8,671 bases of DNA, from assembly GCA_031292915.1 (NCBI GenBank), contig JAUMSH010000007.1, positions 1 to 8,671 of the forward strand, in the 5' to 3' direction. Position 1 is the first letter of the stretch, and every line of letters starts with the position of its first letter. Shown here piece by piece: positions 1 to 5,664 of this stretch. Source of the stretch: Collinsella sp. (GTDB lineage: Bacteria; Actinomycetota; Coriobacteriia; Coriobacteriales; Coriobacteriaceae). Below the pieces are notes generated by a model that had not been told where the DNA came from, made no database searches, and saw nothing but the letters and a program-made list of their open reading frames with translations. The position numbers and the translations under genes were made by a program.

Positions 1-140
1 TCTACGCCCGCAACACCGTCACCAACGACGTGCTGTACAAGGAGGGCCTGGACCTTCTCGTCGTGCCCTCCGCCGAGCTCTCCCGCGGCCGCGGCGGCCC
101 GCGCTGCATGAGCATGCCCTTCTGGCGCGAGGACCTCTAA
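1..140 (+). CDS. arcA: Arginine deiminase, C-terminal end (5'-truncated by window edge)
   Basis: Arginine deiminase hydrolyses L-arginine to citrulline and ammonia, the first step of the cytoplasmic arginine deiminase pathway. Only the last 45 codons are present. The first complete codon is at position 3 and the TAA is at 138-140. The fragment contains VPSAELSRGRGGPRCMSMP, which is the family's C-terminal catalytic segment. The Cys of GGPRCMS is the nucleophile that forms the thiouronium intermediate with arginine. The protein ends PFWREDL, at the usual family terminus shortly after the Cys, so the C-terminus looks intact. The next gene, 105 bases downstream, is the pathway's second enzyme, which supports the call. 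The start, promoter and most of the gene lie outside the window. Confidence is high despite the short fragment because the active-site motif is diagnostic. Confidence 0.95.
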   Translation, partial: YARNTVTNDVLYKEGLDLLVVPSAELSRGRGGPRCMSMPFWREDL

Positions 141-152
141 GTCTTTCCGTTT

Positions 153-200
153 CCGGTGCGGTCCCCCTACAACCGCACCGGCTTCGCCCGTTAAACGGGC
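153..200 (+). other. Two consecutive hairpins between arcA and arcB
   Basis: Two inverted repeats fill the arcA-arcB gap. The first is a perfect 10-bp stem, CCGGTGCGGT (153-162) with ACCGCACCGG (172-181), around a 9-base loop. The second is GCCCGT (186-191) with ACGGGC (195-200) around TAA. Neither is followed by a run of T, so they are unlikely to be full intrinsic terminators. Intercistronic hairpins like these can protect an upstream message from 3' decay or set the ratio of two operon products. That role is inferred, not shown. Confidence 0.6.
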
Positions 201-230
201 ACCACTAATACTTACGTAATTCATTTCTTC

Positions 231-237
231 GAAAGGA
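231..237 (+). promoter_or_regulatory. Ribosome binding site of arcB
   Basis: GAAAGGA lies 8 bases before the ATG at 246 and supports that start. An 8-bp palindrome TTACGTAA (212-219) lies just upstream. No convincing promoter was seen between arcA and arcB, so arcB is probably co-transcribed with arcA. Confidence 0.7.
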
Positions 238-245
238 ATCAAACC

Positions 246-1241
246 ATGGGTGTTAACCTCTCCGGCCGTAGCTTCCTCAAGCTTCTCGACCTCACCACCG
301 AGGAGATCGAGTACCTGCTCAAGCTCTCCAAGAACTTCAAGGATATGAAGCGCGCTGGCGTTCCGCACCGCTATCTCGAGGGCAAGAACATCGTTCTGCT
401 CTTCCAGAAGACCTCCACTCGTACCCGCTGCGCCTTCGAGGTCGGCGGCATGGATCTGGGCATGGGCGTGACCTATCTCGATCCGGGTTCGTCGCAGATG
501 GGCAAGAAGGAGTCCATCGAGGACACCGCCCGTGTTCTCGGCCGCATGTATGACGGCATCGAGTTCCGTGGCTTTGCCCAGGATGACGTCGAGGAGCTCG
601 CTGCTAAGTCCGGCGTGCCCGTGTGGAACGGCCTGACCACTGAGTGGCATCCCACCCAGATGCTCGCCGACATCCTGACCGTCCAGGAGAACTTCAACTA
701 CGACATCAAGGGCAAGACCCTCGTCTTCATGGGCGACTGCAAGAACAACGTCGCTCGCTCCCTCATGGTTGTCTGCTCCAAGCTCGGCATGAACTTCGTG
801 GCCTGCGGCCCCGAGGAGTGCATGCCCGCCGACGACGTCATCGAGGCCTGCAAGCCCATCGCCGAGGCCAACGGTTGCACCATCAAGCTGACCACCGACG
901 TCAAGGACGGCGTCACCGGTGCCGACGTTATCTACACCGACGTGTGGGTCTCCATGGGCGAGCCCGACGAGGTCTGGGCCGAGCGCATCGCTCAGCTCAC
1001 CCCGTATCGTGTCACCTCCGAGGTCATGGCTATGGCCAACCCGGGTGCCATCTTCCTGCACTGCCTGCCCAGCTTCCACGACACCAACACCACCATTGGC
1101 GCCGAGAAGTGCGAGCAGTTCGGCATCACCGAGCAGGAGGTCACCGACGAGGTCTTCGAGAGCCCCGCTTCCAAGGTCTTCGACGAGGCCGAGAACCGCA
1201 TGCACACCATCAAGGCTGTCATGTACGCCACGCTCAAGTAA
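246..1241 (+). CDS. arcB: Ornithine carbamoyltransferase, catabolic (arginine deiminase pathway)
   Basis: This cytoplasmic enzyme interconverts citrulline plus phosphate and ornithine plus carbamoyl phosphate. Here it probably runs in the catabolic, phosphorolytic direction because it follows arcA. The 331 residues match the usual family length. The carbamoyl phosphate site STRTR is at residues 57-61 within FQKTSTRTRCAFEVGG. HPTQ is at 135-138, the nucleotide-fold-like segment MGDCKNNVARS at 162-172, the ornithine-binding loop DVWVSMG at 232-238, and the catalytic HCLP at 272-275 in HCLPSFHD. The C-terminus RMHTIKAVMYATL is typical. The start is ATG 246, with GAAAGGA 8 bases upstream. Codon use is strongly biased to C- and G-ending codons, which suggests high expression. 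An intrinsic terminator follows directly. An anabolic argF role cannot be excluded from sequence alone, but the neighbours favour arcB. Confidence 0.96.
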   Translation: MGVNLSGRSFLKLLDLTTEEIEYLLKLSKNFKDMKRAGVPHRYLEGKNIVLLFQKTSTRTRCAFEVGGMDLGMGVTYLDPGSSQMGKKESIEDTARVLGRMYDGIEFRGFAQDDVEELAAKSGVPVWNGLTTEWHPTQMLADILTVQENFNYDIKGKTLVFMGDCKNNVARSLMVVCSKLGMNFVACGPEECMPADDVIEACKPIAEANGCTIKLTTDVKDGVTGADVIYTDVWVSMGEPDEVWAERIAQLTPYRVTSEVMAMANPGAIFLHCLPSFHDTNTTIGAEKCEQFGITEQEVTDEVFESPASKVFDEAENRMHTIKAVMYATLK

Positions 1242-1257
1242 GAGCATCTAGCATCTC

Positions 1258-1293
1258 GCTCGGGGTGTATTGCTGCACACCCCGAGCAGTTTT
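1258..1293 (+). terminator. Intrinsic terminator after arcB
   Basis: A perfect 11-bp stem, GCTCGGGGTGT (1258-1268) with ACACCCCGAGC (1277-1287), has an 8-base loop and is followed by AGTTTT. The T tract is short, so some read-through into arcD is likely. It begins 17 bases after the arcB stop and separates arcAB from arcD. Confidence 0.82.
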
Positions 1294-1296
1294 ATC

Positions 1297-1306
1297 TGGT
1301 AATAAT
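1297..1306 (+). promoter_or_regulatory. Putative extended -10 promoter of arcD
   Basis: TGGTAATAAT matches the extended -10 form (TGn before a -10-like hexamer, TAATAA at 1300-1305). It sits immediately after the arcB terminator, with no recognisable -35. Transcription would start near 1312, giving a leader of roughly 77 bases before the arcD ATG. This is prediction from sequence pattern only. Confidence 0.4.
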
Positions 1307-1355
1307 CTCGCATCAAGCGGCAGGCACGGCACGGAAGAGCCGCTTCTGGCGAGAT
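1305..1355 (+). promoter_or_regulatory. Nested inverted repeats in the arcD leader
   Basis: An outer 7-bp repeat, ATCTCGC (1305-1311) with GCGAGAT (1349-1355), encloses an inner 7-bp repeat, AAGCGGC (1315-1321) with GCCGCTT (1339-1345). A symmetric 3-by-3 internal loop separates them, and the apical loop is 17 bases. The element lies between the putative promoter and the arcD ribosome binding site. The outer left arm overlaps the predicted -10 and start point, so the outer repeat may act as a DNA operator and the inner one as a leader hairpin. No known riboswitch was recognised. Confidence 0.5.
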
Positions 1356-1371
1356 CAGTAAATGATTTATG

Positions 1372-1379
1372 AAGGGGGG
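1372..1379 (+). promoter_or_regulatory. Ribosome binding site deciding the arcD start
   Basis: AAGGGGGG lies 9 bases before ATG 1389 and favours that start. The in-frame ATG at 1362 lies upstream of this site and the one at 1380 touches it, so both are poor candidates. Confidence 0.7.
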
Positions 1380-1388
1380 ATGAGAACT

Positions 1389-2867
1389 ATGACTGAGACC
1401 GCTAAGAAAAAGCGCGGTATGCCTTCATCGTTCACCATTCTTCTTGCTCTGCTGGCAATTGTCGCAGTGATTACCGTTATCGTCTCCGGCACGTCCGGCG
1501 GCGCGGTTACTGCCGCCCGTCTGAGCGATTTCTGCACCGCCCCGATTAAGGGCTTCGCTGACGCTCTGCCCGTCTGCCTCTTCGTTATGATCCTGGGCGG
1601 CTTCCTCGGTATGATGACCGAGACCGGCGCCCTGGACAACGGCATCGCCGTTCTGGTGCAGAAGCTTAAGGGCAACGAGATTATGCTCATTCCCGTGCTG
1701 ATGTTCATCTTCTCCCTCGGTGGTACCACCTATGGTATGTGCGAGGAGACCGTTCCCTTCTACGCCCTGCTCGCCGCTACCATGATGGCCGCTGGCTTCG
1801 ACCCCATGGTCGGTGCCGCTACCGTCCTGCTCGGCGCTGGCTGCGGCTGCCTGGGCTCCACGGTTAACCCGTTCGCCGTCGGCGCTGCCGTCGACGCTCT
1901 GACCGGCGTTGGCATTGAGGTCAACCAGTCCATCATCATCGGCCTCGGTGCCGTCCTGTGGATTGTCACTACCGCTATGTCCATCTTCTTCGTGATGAGC
2001 TACGCCAAGAAGGTCAAGGCTGACAAGGGTTCCACCATCCTGTCGATGCAGGAGCTCAAGGACGCCGAAGAGGCTCACGGCAAGGCTGCTTCCGAGGTCC
2101 ACAAGGAGGTCAAGCTCACCGGTCGTCAGAAGGGTGTTCTGATCGCCTTCGCCTTCACCTTCGTCGTCATGATCGTCGGCTTCATCCCGCTGGCCGACCT
2201 CAACGAGGGCGTCGCCAACTTCTTCGACGCTGGCGCTGTCTACGACGCCGACGGTAACGCCGTCGTCCAGGGATGGTCTGCCCTGATCACCGGCCTGCCC
2301 ATTGGCCAGTGGTACTTCGACGAGGCTTCCACCTGGTTCTTCCTCATGGCCGTCCTGATCGGTATCATCGGTGGCCTGTCCGAGAAGCAGATTGTTAACA
2401 CCTTCATCACCGGCGCTGCCGACATGATGTCCGTTGTTCTCGTCATCGCCCTCGCCCGTGGCATCTCCGTCCTCATGGCTAACACCGGCCTCGACGTCTT
2501 CGTCCTCGACGCTGCCGCCAATGCCCTGGCTGGCCTGTCCGGCGTGATCTTCGCTCCCATGAGCTTCCTGGTCTACTTCGGCCTGTCCTTCCTGATCCCC
2601 TCGACCTCCGGTATGGCCACCGTCTCCATGCCCATCATGGGACCGTTGGCTGTTAAGCTCGGCTTCTCGCCTGAGGTCATGGTCATGATCTTCTCCGCCG
2701 CCATCGGTGTCGTGAACCTTTTCACCCCGACCTCCGGCGCCATCATGGGCGGTCTCGCCCTGGCCAAGATCGAGTGGACGACCTGGCTCAAGTTTGCCCT
2801 TAAGCTCATCGTCGCGCTCTCTGTCGTCTGCGCCATCATCCTGACCGTCGCCTGCGTGCTGCTCTAA
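1389..2867 (+). CDS. arcD: YfcC/DcuC-type transporter, probable arginine/ornithine antiporter
   Basis: This is a 492-residue polytopic inner-membrane carrier of the DcuC/YfcC family. Members linked to arginine deiminase genes, as in streptococci, exchange arginine for ornithine. A short basic N-terminus (AKKKRG) precedes the first hydrophobic segment at about 16-33. Further hydrophobic stretches lie at about 60-76, 98-112, 122-160, 182-204, 249-266, 316-330, 346-364, 384-403, 430-447 and 468-491. Family signatures are GGTTYGMCEET (111-121), which is a re-entrant-like motif in this family, NPFAVGAA (160-167), PSTSG (404-408) with MPIMGPLA, and NLFTPTSG (443-450). A charged cytoplasmic-looking loop spans 206-246. 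The start is ATG 1389, chosen for its Shine-Dalgarno spacing. Placement after arcA-arcB supports arginine/ornithine exchange over dicarboxylate transport, but the substrate is inferred from context. Confidence 0.85.
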   Translation: MTETAKKKRGMPSSFTILLALLAIVAVITVIVSGTSGGAVTAARLSDFCTAPIKGFADALPVCLFVMILGGFLGMMTETGALDNGIAVLVQKLKGNEIMLIPVLMFIFSLGGTTYGMCEETVPFYALLAATMMAAGFDPMVGAATVLLGAGCGCLGSTVNPFAVGAAVDALTGVGIEVNQSIIIGLGAVLWIVTTAMSIFFVMSYAKKVKADKGSTILSMQELKDAEEAHGKAASEVHKEVKLTGRQKGVLIAFAFTFVVMIVGFIPLADLNEGVANFFDAGAVYDADGNAVVQGWSALITGLPIGQWYFDEASTWFFLMAVLIGIIGGLSEKQIVNTFITGAADMMSVVLVIALARGISVLMANTGLDVFVLDAAANALAGLSGVIFAPMSFLVYFGLSFLIPSTSGMATVSMPIMGPLAVKLGFSPEVMVMIFSAAIGVVNLFTPTSGAIMGGLALAKIEWTTWLKFALKLIVALSVVCAIILTVACVLL

Positions 2868-2953
2868 GTACCCAATGGGTACCCCACGGAAACCTTGACG
2901 ATCCTGTAGAGGATCACCTGGTCATCGTCTGTCCGGTGGGGTAAACCCACCGG
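2868..2953 (+). ncRNA. Competing helices downstream of arcD (structured 3' UTR or unclassified RNA)
   Basis: Three helices share strands. Helix 1 is GTACCC (2868-2873) with GGGTAC (2877-2882). Helix 2 is ACCCCACGGA (2881-2890) with TCCGGTGGGGT (2932-2942), 10 pairs with one bulged G. It encloses either GATCCT/AGGATC (2900-2905 with 2910-2915) or GACGAT/ATCGTC (2897-2902 with 2924-2929). Helix 3 is CCGGTGGG (2933-2940) with CCCACCGG (2946-2953). Helices 2 and 3 cannot form together. Switch-like alternation is the attraction, but no known RNA family was recognised and no promoter was identified. Confidence 0.35.
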
Positions 2954-2969
2954 TAGACTCCTACCTTTA

Positions 2970-3000
2970 GCCCCCTTCCGTTCCGTGCGCGGGAGGGGGC
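2970..3000 (+). other. GC-rich hairpin
   Basis: GCCCCCTTCC (2970-2979) pairs with GGGAGGGGGC (2991-3000), with one T-G wobble and an 11-base loop. It is not followed by T residues. It is part of the hairpin series after arcD and may contribute to message stability. Confidence 0.5.
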
Positions 3001-3008
3001 GCACTTAT

Positions 3009-3035
3009 GTTGCGCGGTTCTACGAACCGCGCAAC
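3009..3035 (+). repeat. Perfect 12-bp inverted repeat with 3-base loop
   Basis: GTTGCGCGGTTC (3009-3020) is exactly complementary to GAACCGCGCAAC (3024-3035) around TAC. No T tract follows, so it is not an intrinsic terminator on its own. It may be a protein binding site, an mRNA-stabilising hairpin, or a dispersed palindromic element. The role is unknown. Confidence 0.65.
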
Positions 3036-3077
3036 CAGTCGACGCTGCGCGCCGCCCAGGACGACAATTTGTCATTC

Positions 3078-3119
3078 AAAAGGCAAGGCATGACCAAAAG
3101 GTCTATGCCTTGCCTTTTT
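3078..3119 (+). terminator. Strong intrinsic terminator after the arcD 3' region
   Basis: AAAAGGCAAGGCAT-GACC (3078-3095) pairs with GGTC-T-ATGCCTTGCCTTTT (3100-3118), 18 pairs with a single bulged T at 3104 and loop AAAA. It ends in TTTTT (3115-3119). It lies about 210 bases after the arcD stop, so the structured segment in between is probably transcribed as the 3' untranslated region. Confidence 0.88.
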
Positions 3120-3165
3120 CATGCCAACTTGTACGTCCTGGACGGCGCTCGCTGTCCGTCCTCTG

Positions 3166-3339
3166 CCTGCGGCGCTTTCCATTGTTGGTGCAGAGGGCGC
3201 TTTGCCTACTCTGGCGGGCTTTCGCTGACTTTTGCTCCACCTGCGGCGCTGCCATTGTTGGTGCAGGGGGTAGCTTGCTCGCTCTGGTGCCCGTTCGCTG
3301 GCTTTGGCTTTGCCTGTGACGTTTTCATTGTTGGTGCTG
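3166..3339. repeat. Degenerate tandem repeat with exact 73-bp period
   Basis: The 11-base core ATTGTTGGTGC occurs at 3181-3191, 3254-3264 and 3327-3337, exactly 73 bases apart each time. By hand count the first two 73-base periods (3181-3253 and 3254-3326) match at 51 of 73 positions with no gap. The flanking CCTGCGGCGCT is also shared at 3166-3176 and 3240-3250, and decays to CCTGTGACGTT at 3313-3323. Copy three fades after the core. Because 73 is not a multiple of three, the repeat is non-coding. Function unknown. Confidence 0.75.
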
Positions 3340-3450
3340 AGTGCCTTGTTTCCCGTCCCAAATGATCTACCCCGGGTCCCCGGTGGTTGCGGTGGGCGTG
3401 TTTGGTTGGTGCCTGTTGATGGTCTGGGTATCGGGGAGGGCGGGCTCCGT

Positions 3451-3456
3451 TATAAT
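3451..3456 (+). promoter_or_regulatory. Putative -10 element of the DUF1846 gene
   Basis: A perfect TATAAT sits 39 bases before the ATG at 3496. No good -35 is present at 16-18 bases; the nearest TTGATG (3416-3421) is too far. A start point near 3463 would give a leader of about 33 bases. Confidence 0.5.
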
Positions 3457-3484
3457 CGCCTAGAACATTAATTGGAAACGGGAC

Positions 3485-3489
3485 GGGAG
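3485..3489 (+). promoter_or_regulatory. Ribosome binding site deciding the DUF1846 start
   Basis: GGGAG lies 6 bases before ATG 3496. An alternative TTG at 3472 would lie upstream of this site and has no Shine-Dalgarno sequence of its own. Confidence 0.7.
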
Positions 3490-3495
3490 CCATAC

Positions 3496-4977
3496 ATGCG
3501 CCAGGGTTTCGACAACGCGAAGTATATCGAGCTGCAGGCTGCTCACATTAAGGAGCGCATCTCGCAGTTTGGCGGCAAGCTCTATTTGGAGTTTGGCGGT
3601 AAGCTGTTCGATGACTATCATGCGAGCCGCGTGCTGCCGGGTTTTGAACCGGACAGCAAGTTCCGCATGCTCAAGAGCATCGCCGACGATGTCGAGGTTA
3701 TCATCGCGATCAACGCGAACCACATCGAGAAAAACAAGGCTCGTGGTGACCTCGGCATTACCTATGACGAGGATGTGCTGCGCCTGGTTGACCTGTTCCG
3801 CGGCAACGGCTTTGCCGTCGCGGCTGTGGTCATCACCCAGTACGCCGGCCAGCCCGCTGCCGATGTATTCCGCAACCGCCTGAACGCGCTCGGTATTCCC
3901 GCCAAGCTGCACTATCCCATCGAGGGGTATCCGCACGACGTCGACCTGATCGTGTCCGACGACGGCTATGGCAAGAATGAGTTTGTCGAGACCACTCGTC
4001 CGCTCGTCGTGGTCACCGCTCCCGGCCCCGGCTCAGGCAAGCTCGCCACTTGCCTGTCTCAGCTCTATCACGAGCACAAGCATGGCACGGCCGCCGGCTA
4101 TGCCAAGTTCGAGACCTTCCCTGTCTGGAATCTTCCTCTGACGCATCCGGTCAATATTGCCTACGAGGCCGCCACGGCTGACCTCGACGACGCCAATATC
4201 ATCGATTCGTTCCACCTTGAGGCCTACAACAAGACCACGGTCAACTATAACCGCGACGTCGAGGCCTTCCCGGTAGTCCGTGCCCTGATGGAAAAGATCC
4301 TGGGCAAGAGCCCCTACCAGAGCCCTACGGACATGGGCGTCAATATGGTCGGCTTTGCCATCACCGATGACGATGCCTGCCGCGACGCTTCCAAGATGGA
4401 GATCGTCCGCCGCTACTTTACCGCGGTCGAAAATGTGCGCCGTACCGGCGTGGGCGATGAGCAAGTCGACCGTCTCAAGATTATTATGAAGAAAGCCGGC
4501 ATCGATAAGAACTACTCACCGGCGCGCTCGGCGGCCCTCACCAGGGAGCAGCTGACGGGTGGTCCCGTGGGTGCCATGGTCATGCCCGATGGCTCCGTGG
4601 TGACCGGCAAGACTTCCACGCGCCTGGGCGCCGCAAGTTCACTCATTATGAACGCCCTCAAGCATGTCTCGGGCGTCGACCTTGAGCTCGAGGTCATTAG
4701 CGATGAAGCGATCGAGCCCATCAGCAAGCTCAAGACGCATTTCCTGGGCAGTAAAAACCCGCGCCTCCACACCGACGAGACGCTTATGGCGCTGTCGATC
4801 ACCTCGGCCACGAGTGAGACGGCCGCTCGCGTCCTTTCGGGCCTGGAGCAGCTGCGCGGTTGCGATGCCTTCTTTAGCGTGATTATCTCGCCGACGGACG
4901 AGACGGTACTGCGCAAACTTGGTATCAACGTGTGCTGCGAGCCCAAGTTTGAGCGCCGCGGTTTCTTCCATCGCTAA
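3496..4977 (+). CDS. UPF0371/DUF1846 family protein of unknown function
   Basis: The 493 residues match the typical full length of the UPF0371/DUF1846 family. From memory of the family, the conserved N-terminus is GFDNAKYIELQAAHIKERI (4-22) followed by FGGKLYLEFGGKLFDDYHAS (25-44) and RVLPGFEPDSK (45-55). A glycine-rich, Walker A-like segment, APGPGSGK, is at 175-182, followed by LATCLSQLYHEHKHG. Further conserved blocks are KFETFPVWNLPLTHPVN (204-220), HLEAYNKTTVNYNRD (240-254) and MGVNMVGF (280-287). No signal peptide or membrane segment is visible, so it is probably cytoplasmic. The start is ATG 3496, chosen by ribosome binding site. It is monocistronic, with TATAAT upstream and a terminator downstream. 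The GPGSGK loop suggests phosphate or nucleotide binding, but this is inference and no biochemical role is assigned. Confidence 0.92.
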   Translation: MRQGFDNAKYIELQAAHIKERISQFGGKLYLEFGGKLFDDYHASRVLPGFEPDSKFRMLKSIADDVEVIIAINANHIEKNKARGDLGITYDEDVLRLVDLFRGNGFAVAAVVITQYAGQPAADVFRNRLNALGIPAKLHYPIEGYPHDVDLIVSDDGYGKNEFVETTRPLVVVTAPGPGSGKLATCLSQLYHEHKHGTAAGYAKFETFPVWNLPLTHPVNIAYEAATADLDDANIIDSFHLEAYNKTTVNYNRDVEAFPVVRALMEKILGKSPYQSPTDMGVNMVGFAITDDDACRDASKMEIVRRYFTAVENVRRTGVGDEQVDRLKIIMKKAGIDKNYSPARSAALTREQLTGGPVGAMVMPDGSVVTGKTSTRLGAASSLIMNALKHVSGVDLELEVISDEAIEPISKLKTHFLGSKNPRLHTDETLMALSITSATSETAARVLSGLEQLRGCDAFFSVIISPTDETVLRKLGINVCCEPKFERRGFFHR

Positions 4978-5011
4978 GTTTGAAGCACCGCGGTAATTGC
5001 ATTGCATTTTG

Positions 5012-5044
5012 GCCGTATCGGGTTAGCGCCCGGTACGGCTTTTT
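5012..5044 (+). terminator. Intrinsic terminator after the DUF1846 gene
   Basis: GCCGTATCGGG (5012-5022) pairs with CCCGGTACGGC (5029-5039), 11 pairs including one T-G wobble. The loop is TTAGCG and it is followed directly by TTTTT (5040-5044). Confidence 0.88.
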
Positions 5045-5109
5045 GATCAATAAAGCGCCTATTTCGGCGAAAAAATAGCTGTTTACCTGCCTAGAAACAT
5101 TTTGAGCGG

Positions 5110-5117
5110 TATACAAT
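5110..5117 (+). promoter_or_regulatory. Putative -10 region for the winged-helix gene
   Basis: TATACAAT contains two overlapping -10-like hexamers and follows an AT-rich stretch (5065-5105). No -35 with proper spacing is evident. The site is flanked by CGGT (5107-5110) and ACCG (5119-5122), a short symmetry that could mark an operator. Transcription from here would leave a leader of about 110 bases with small hairpins, for example ATGATGG (5152-5158) with CCATCGT (5169-5175). Confidence 0.3.
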
Positions 5118-5222
5118 AACCGTAACTGTTTCATCCTTAGCGGGATGCCGCATGATGGATATTACCTGCCATCGTGAGGTGTGTCGGTCGCGCACGGCGC
5201 GTTAGATGCTCGTGCTCGGTTT

Positions 5223-5229
5223 GAGGAGG
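5223..5229 (+). promoter_or_regulatory. Ribosome binding site deciding the winged-helix start
   Basis: GAGGAGG lies 5 bases before ATG 5235 and is the best Shine-Dalgarno sequence in the window. It rules in ATG 5235 over the in-frame GTG at 5181. Confidence 0.8.
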
Positions 5230-5234
5230 CTGCT

Positions 5235-5573
5235 ATGGCGGGCAAGGGTCGTGCGAGTGTCAACGATATGAAGCGTGTCGAGGTGCTGGTGTTGATGGAG
5301 ATCGACCAGCAAACCGAAGACAATGGCGGGCCGTATGGTTTCTCGCGCAAAACGCTTGCCGAGCGCGTGGGGGTTTCGCCGTATCGTGCCCGCGCTGCAA
5401 TCGATCGCTTGGATTCCGAAGGCATGATTGATGTCGTCTCGCGTTATAGCGACGACGGCGGTCAGCTTGCAAATGGCATTTGCCTCACCGAACGTGGCGA
5501 GTGGTATCTTGAGGGCGTCCGTACCGGCATGCTCGTTCAAGAAATGCTTGAGGACGAGGTTGCTGATCGATAG
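5235..5573 (+). CDS. Small winged-helix DNA-binding protein, orphan
   Basis: I do not recognise a named family. The 112-residue protein starts at ATG 5235, with GAGGAGG 5 bases upstream. Residues 12-26 (MKRVEVLVLMEIDQQ) look like the first helix of a winged-helix fold. Residues 37-60 (SRKTLAERVGVSPYRARAAIDRLD) form a clear helix-turn-helix. A recognition helix and wing follow, DSEGMIDVVSRYSDDGGQLAN with ICLTERGEWYLEG (60-94), resembling MarR- or PadR-like architecture in which a 'LTerGewYL' strand-helix follows the wing. An acidic tail (EMLEDEVADR) ends the protein. It has no membrane segment or sensor domain and is flanked by terminators, so it appears monocistronic. It may regulate itself or distant genes. 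It stops at TAG, so amber is a working stop codon in this genome. Confidence 0.8.
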   Translation: MAGKGRASVNDMKRVEVLVLMEIDQQTEDNGGPYGFSRKTLAERVGVSPYRARAAIDRLDSEGMIDVVSRYSDDGGQLANGICLTERGEWYLEGVRTGMLVQEMLEDEVADR

Positions 5574-5597
5574 CAGCATGTAACCCTTGCCATAGCG

Positions 5598-5629
5598 ACG
5601 CCGCCTGGGAAACCGGGCGGCGTTTTGTT
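5598..5629 (+). terminator. Intrinsic terminator after the winged-helix gene
   Basis: ACGCCGCCTGG (5598-5608) pairs with CCGGGCGGCGT (5613-5623), 11 pairs with one T-G wobble, closing a GAAA tetraloop. It is followed by TTTGTTT. It insulates pyrG from the upstream gene. Confidence 0.85.
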
Positions 5630-5664
5630 TCAAGATTGAGAAATGCAATCGCACGCGAGAAAAA

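Larger units (their letters stand above)
2868..3495 (+). other. 628-base gene-free region rich in secondary structure and repeats
   Basis: No supported protein gene lies between arcD and the DUF1846 gene. The left part (2868-3035) holds at least five inverted repeats, some mutually exclusive. It ends at a strong intrinsic terminator (3078-3119). The middle (3166-3339) holds a degenerate 73-bp-period tandem repeat. The right end carries a TATAAT hexamer and the ribosome binding site of the next gene. A short open frame at 2985-3365 crosses the hairpins and the terminator, has a low-complexity Cys/Gly/Ala-rich translation, and spans a repeat whose period is not a multiple of three, so it is not called as a gene. 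Confidence 0.8.

Noticed and set aside
644..1372. Open + strand frame overlapping arcB in another phase
   Set aside because: The translation is Arg/His-rich and low in complexity, typical of an out-of-frame reading of GC-rich coding DNA. arcB has all family motifs.
3166..3339. CRISPR array
   Set aside because: There are only three cores, the intervals between them resemble each other rather than being unique spacers, and no cas genes are present.
2985..3365. Possible 126-codon gene in the arcD-DUF1846 gap
   Set aside because: It runs through a perfect hairpin, an intrinsic terminator and a 73-bp-period repeat, and has no ribosome binding site or recognisable domain.
3472..3495. TTG start for the DUF1846 gene
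   Set aside because: ATG 3496 has GGGAG 6 bases upstream and matches the usual family N-terminus. The TTG has no ribosome binding site.
5181..5234. GTG start for the winged-helix gene
   Set aside because: ATG 5235 has a near-perfect GAGGAGG at the right distance, and the upstream residues look like untranslated leader.
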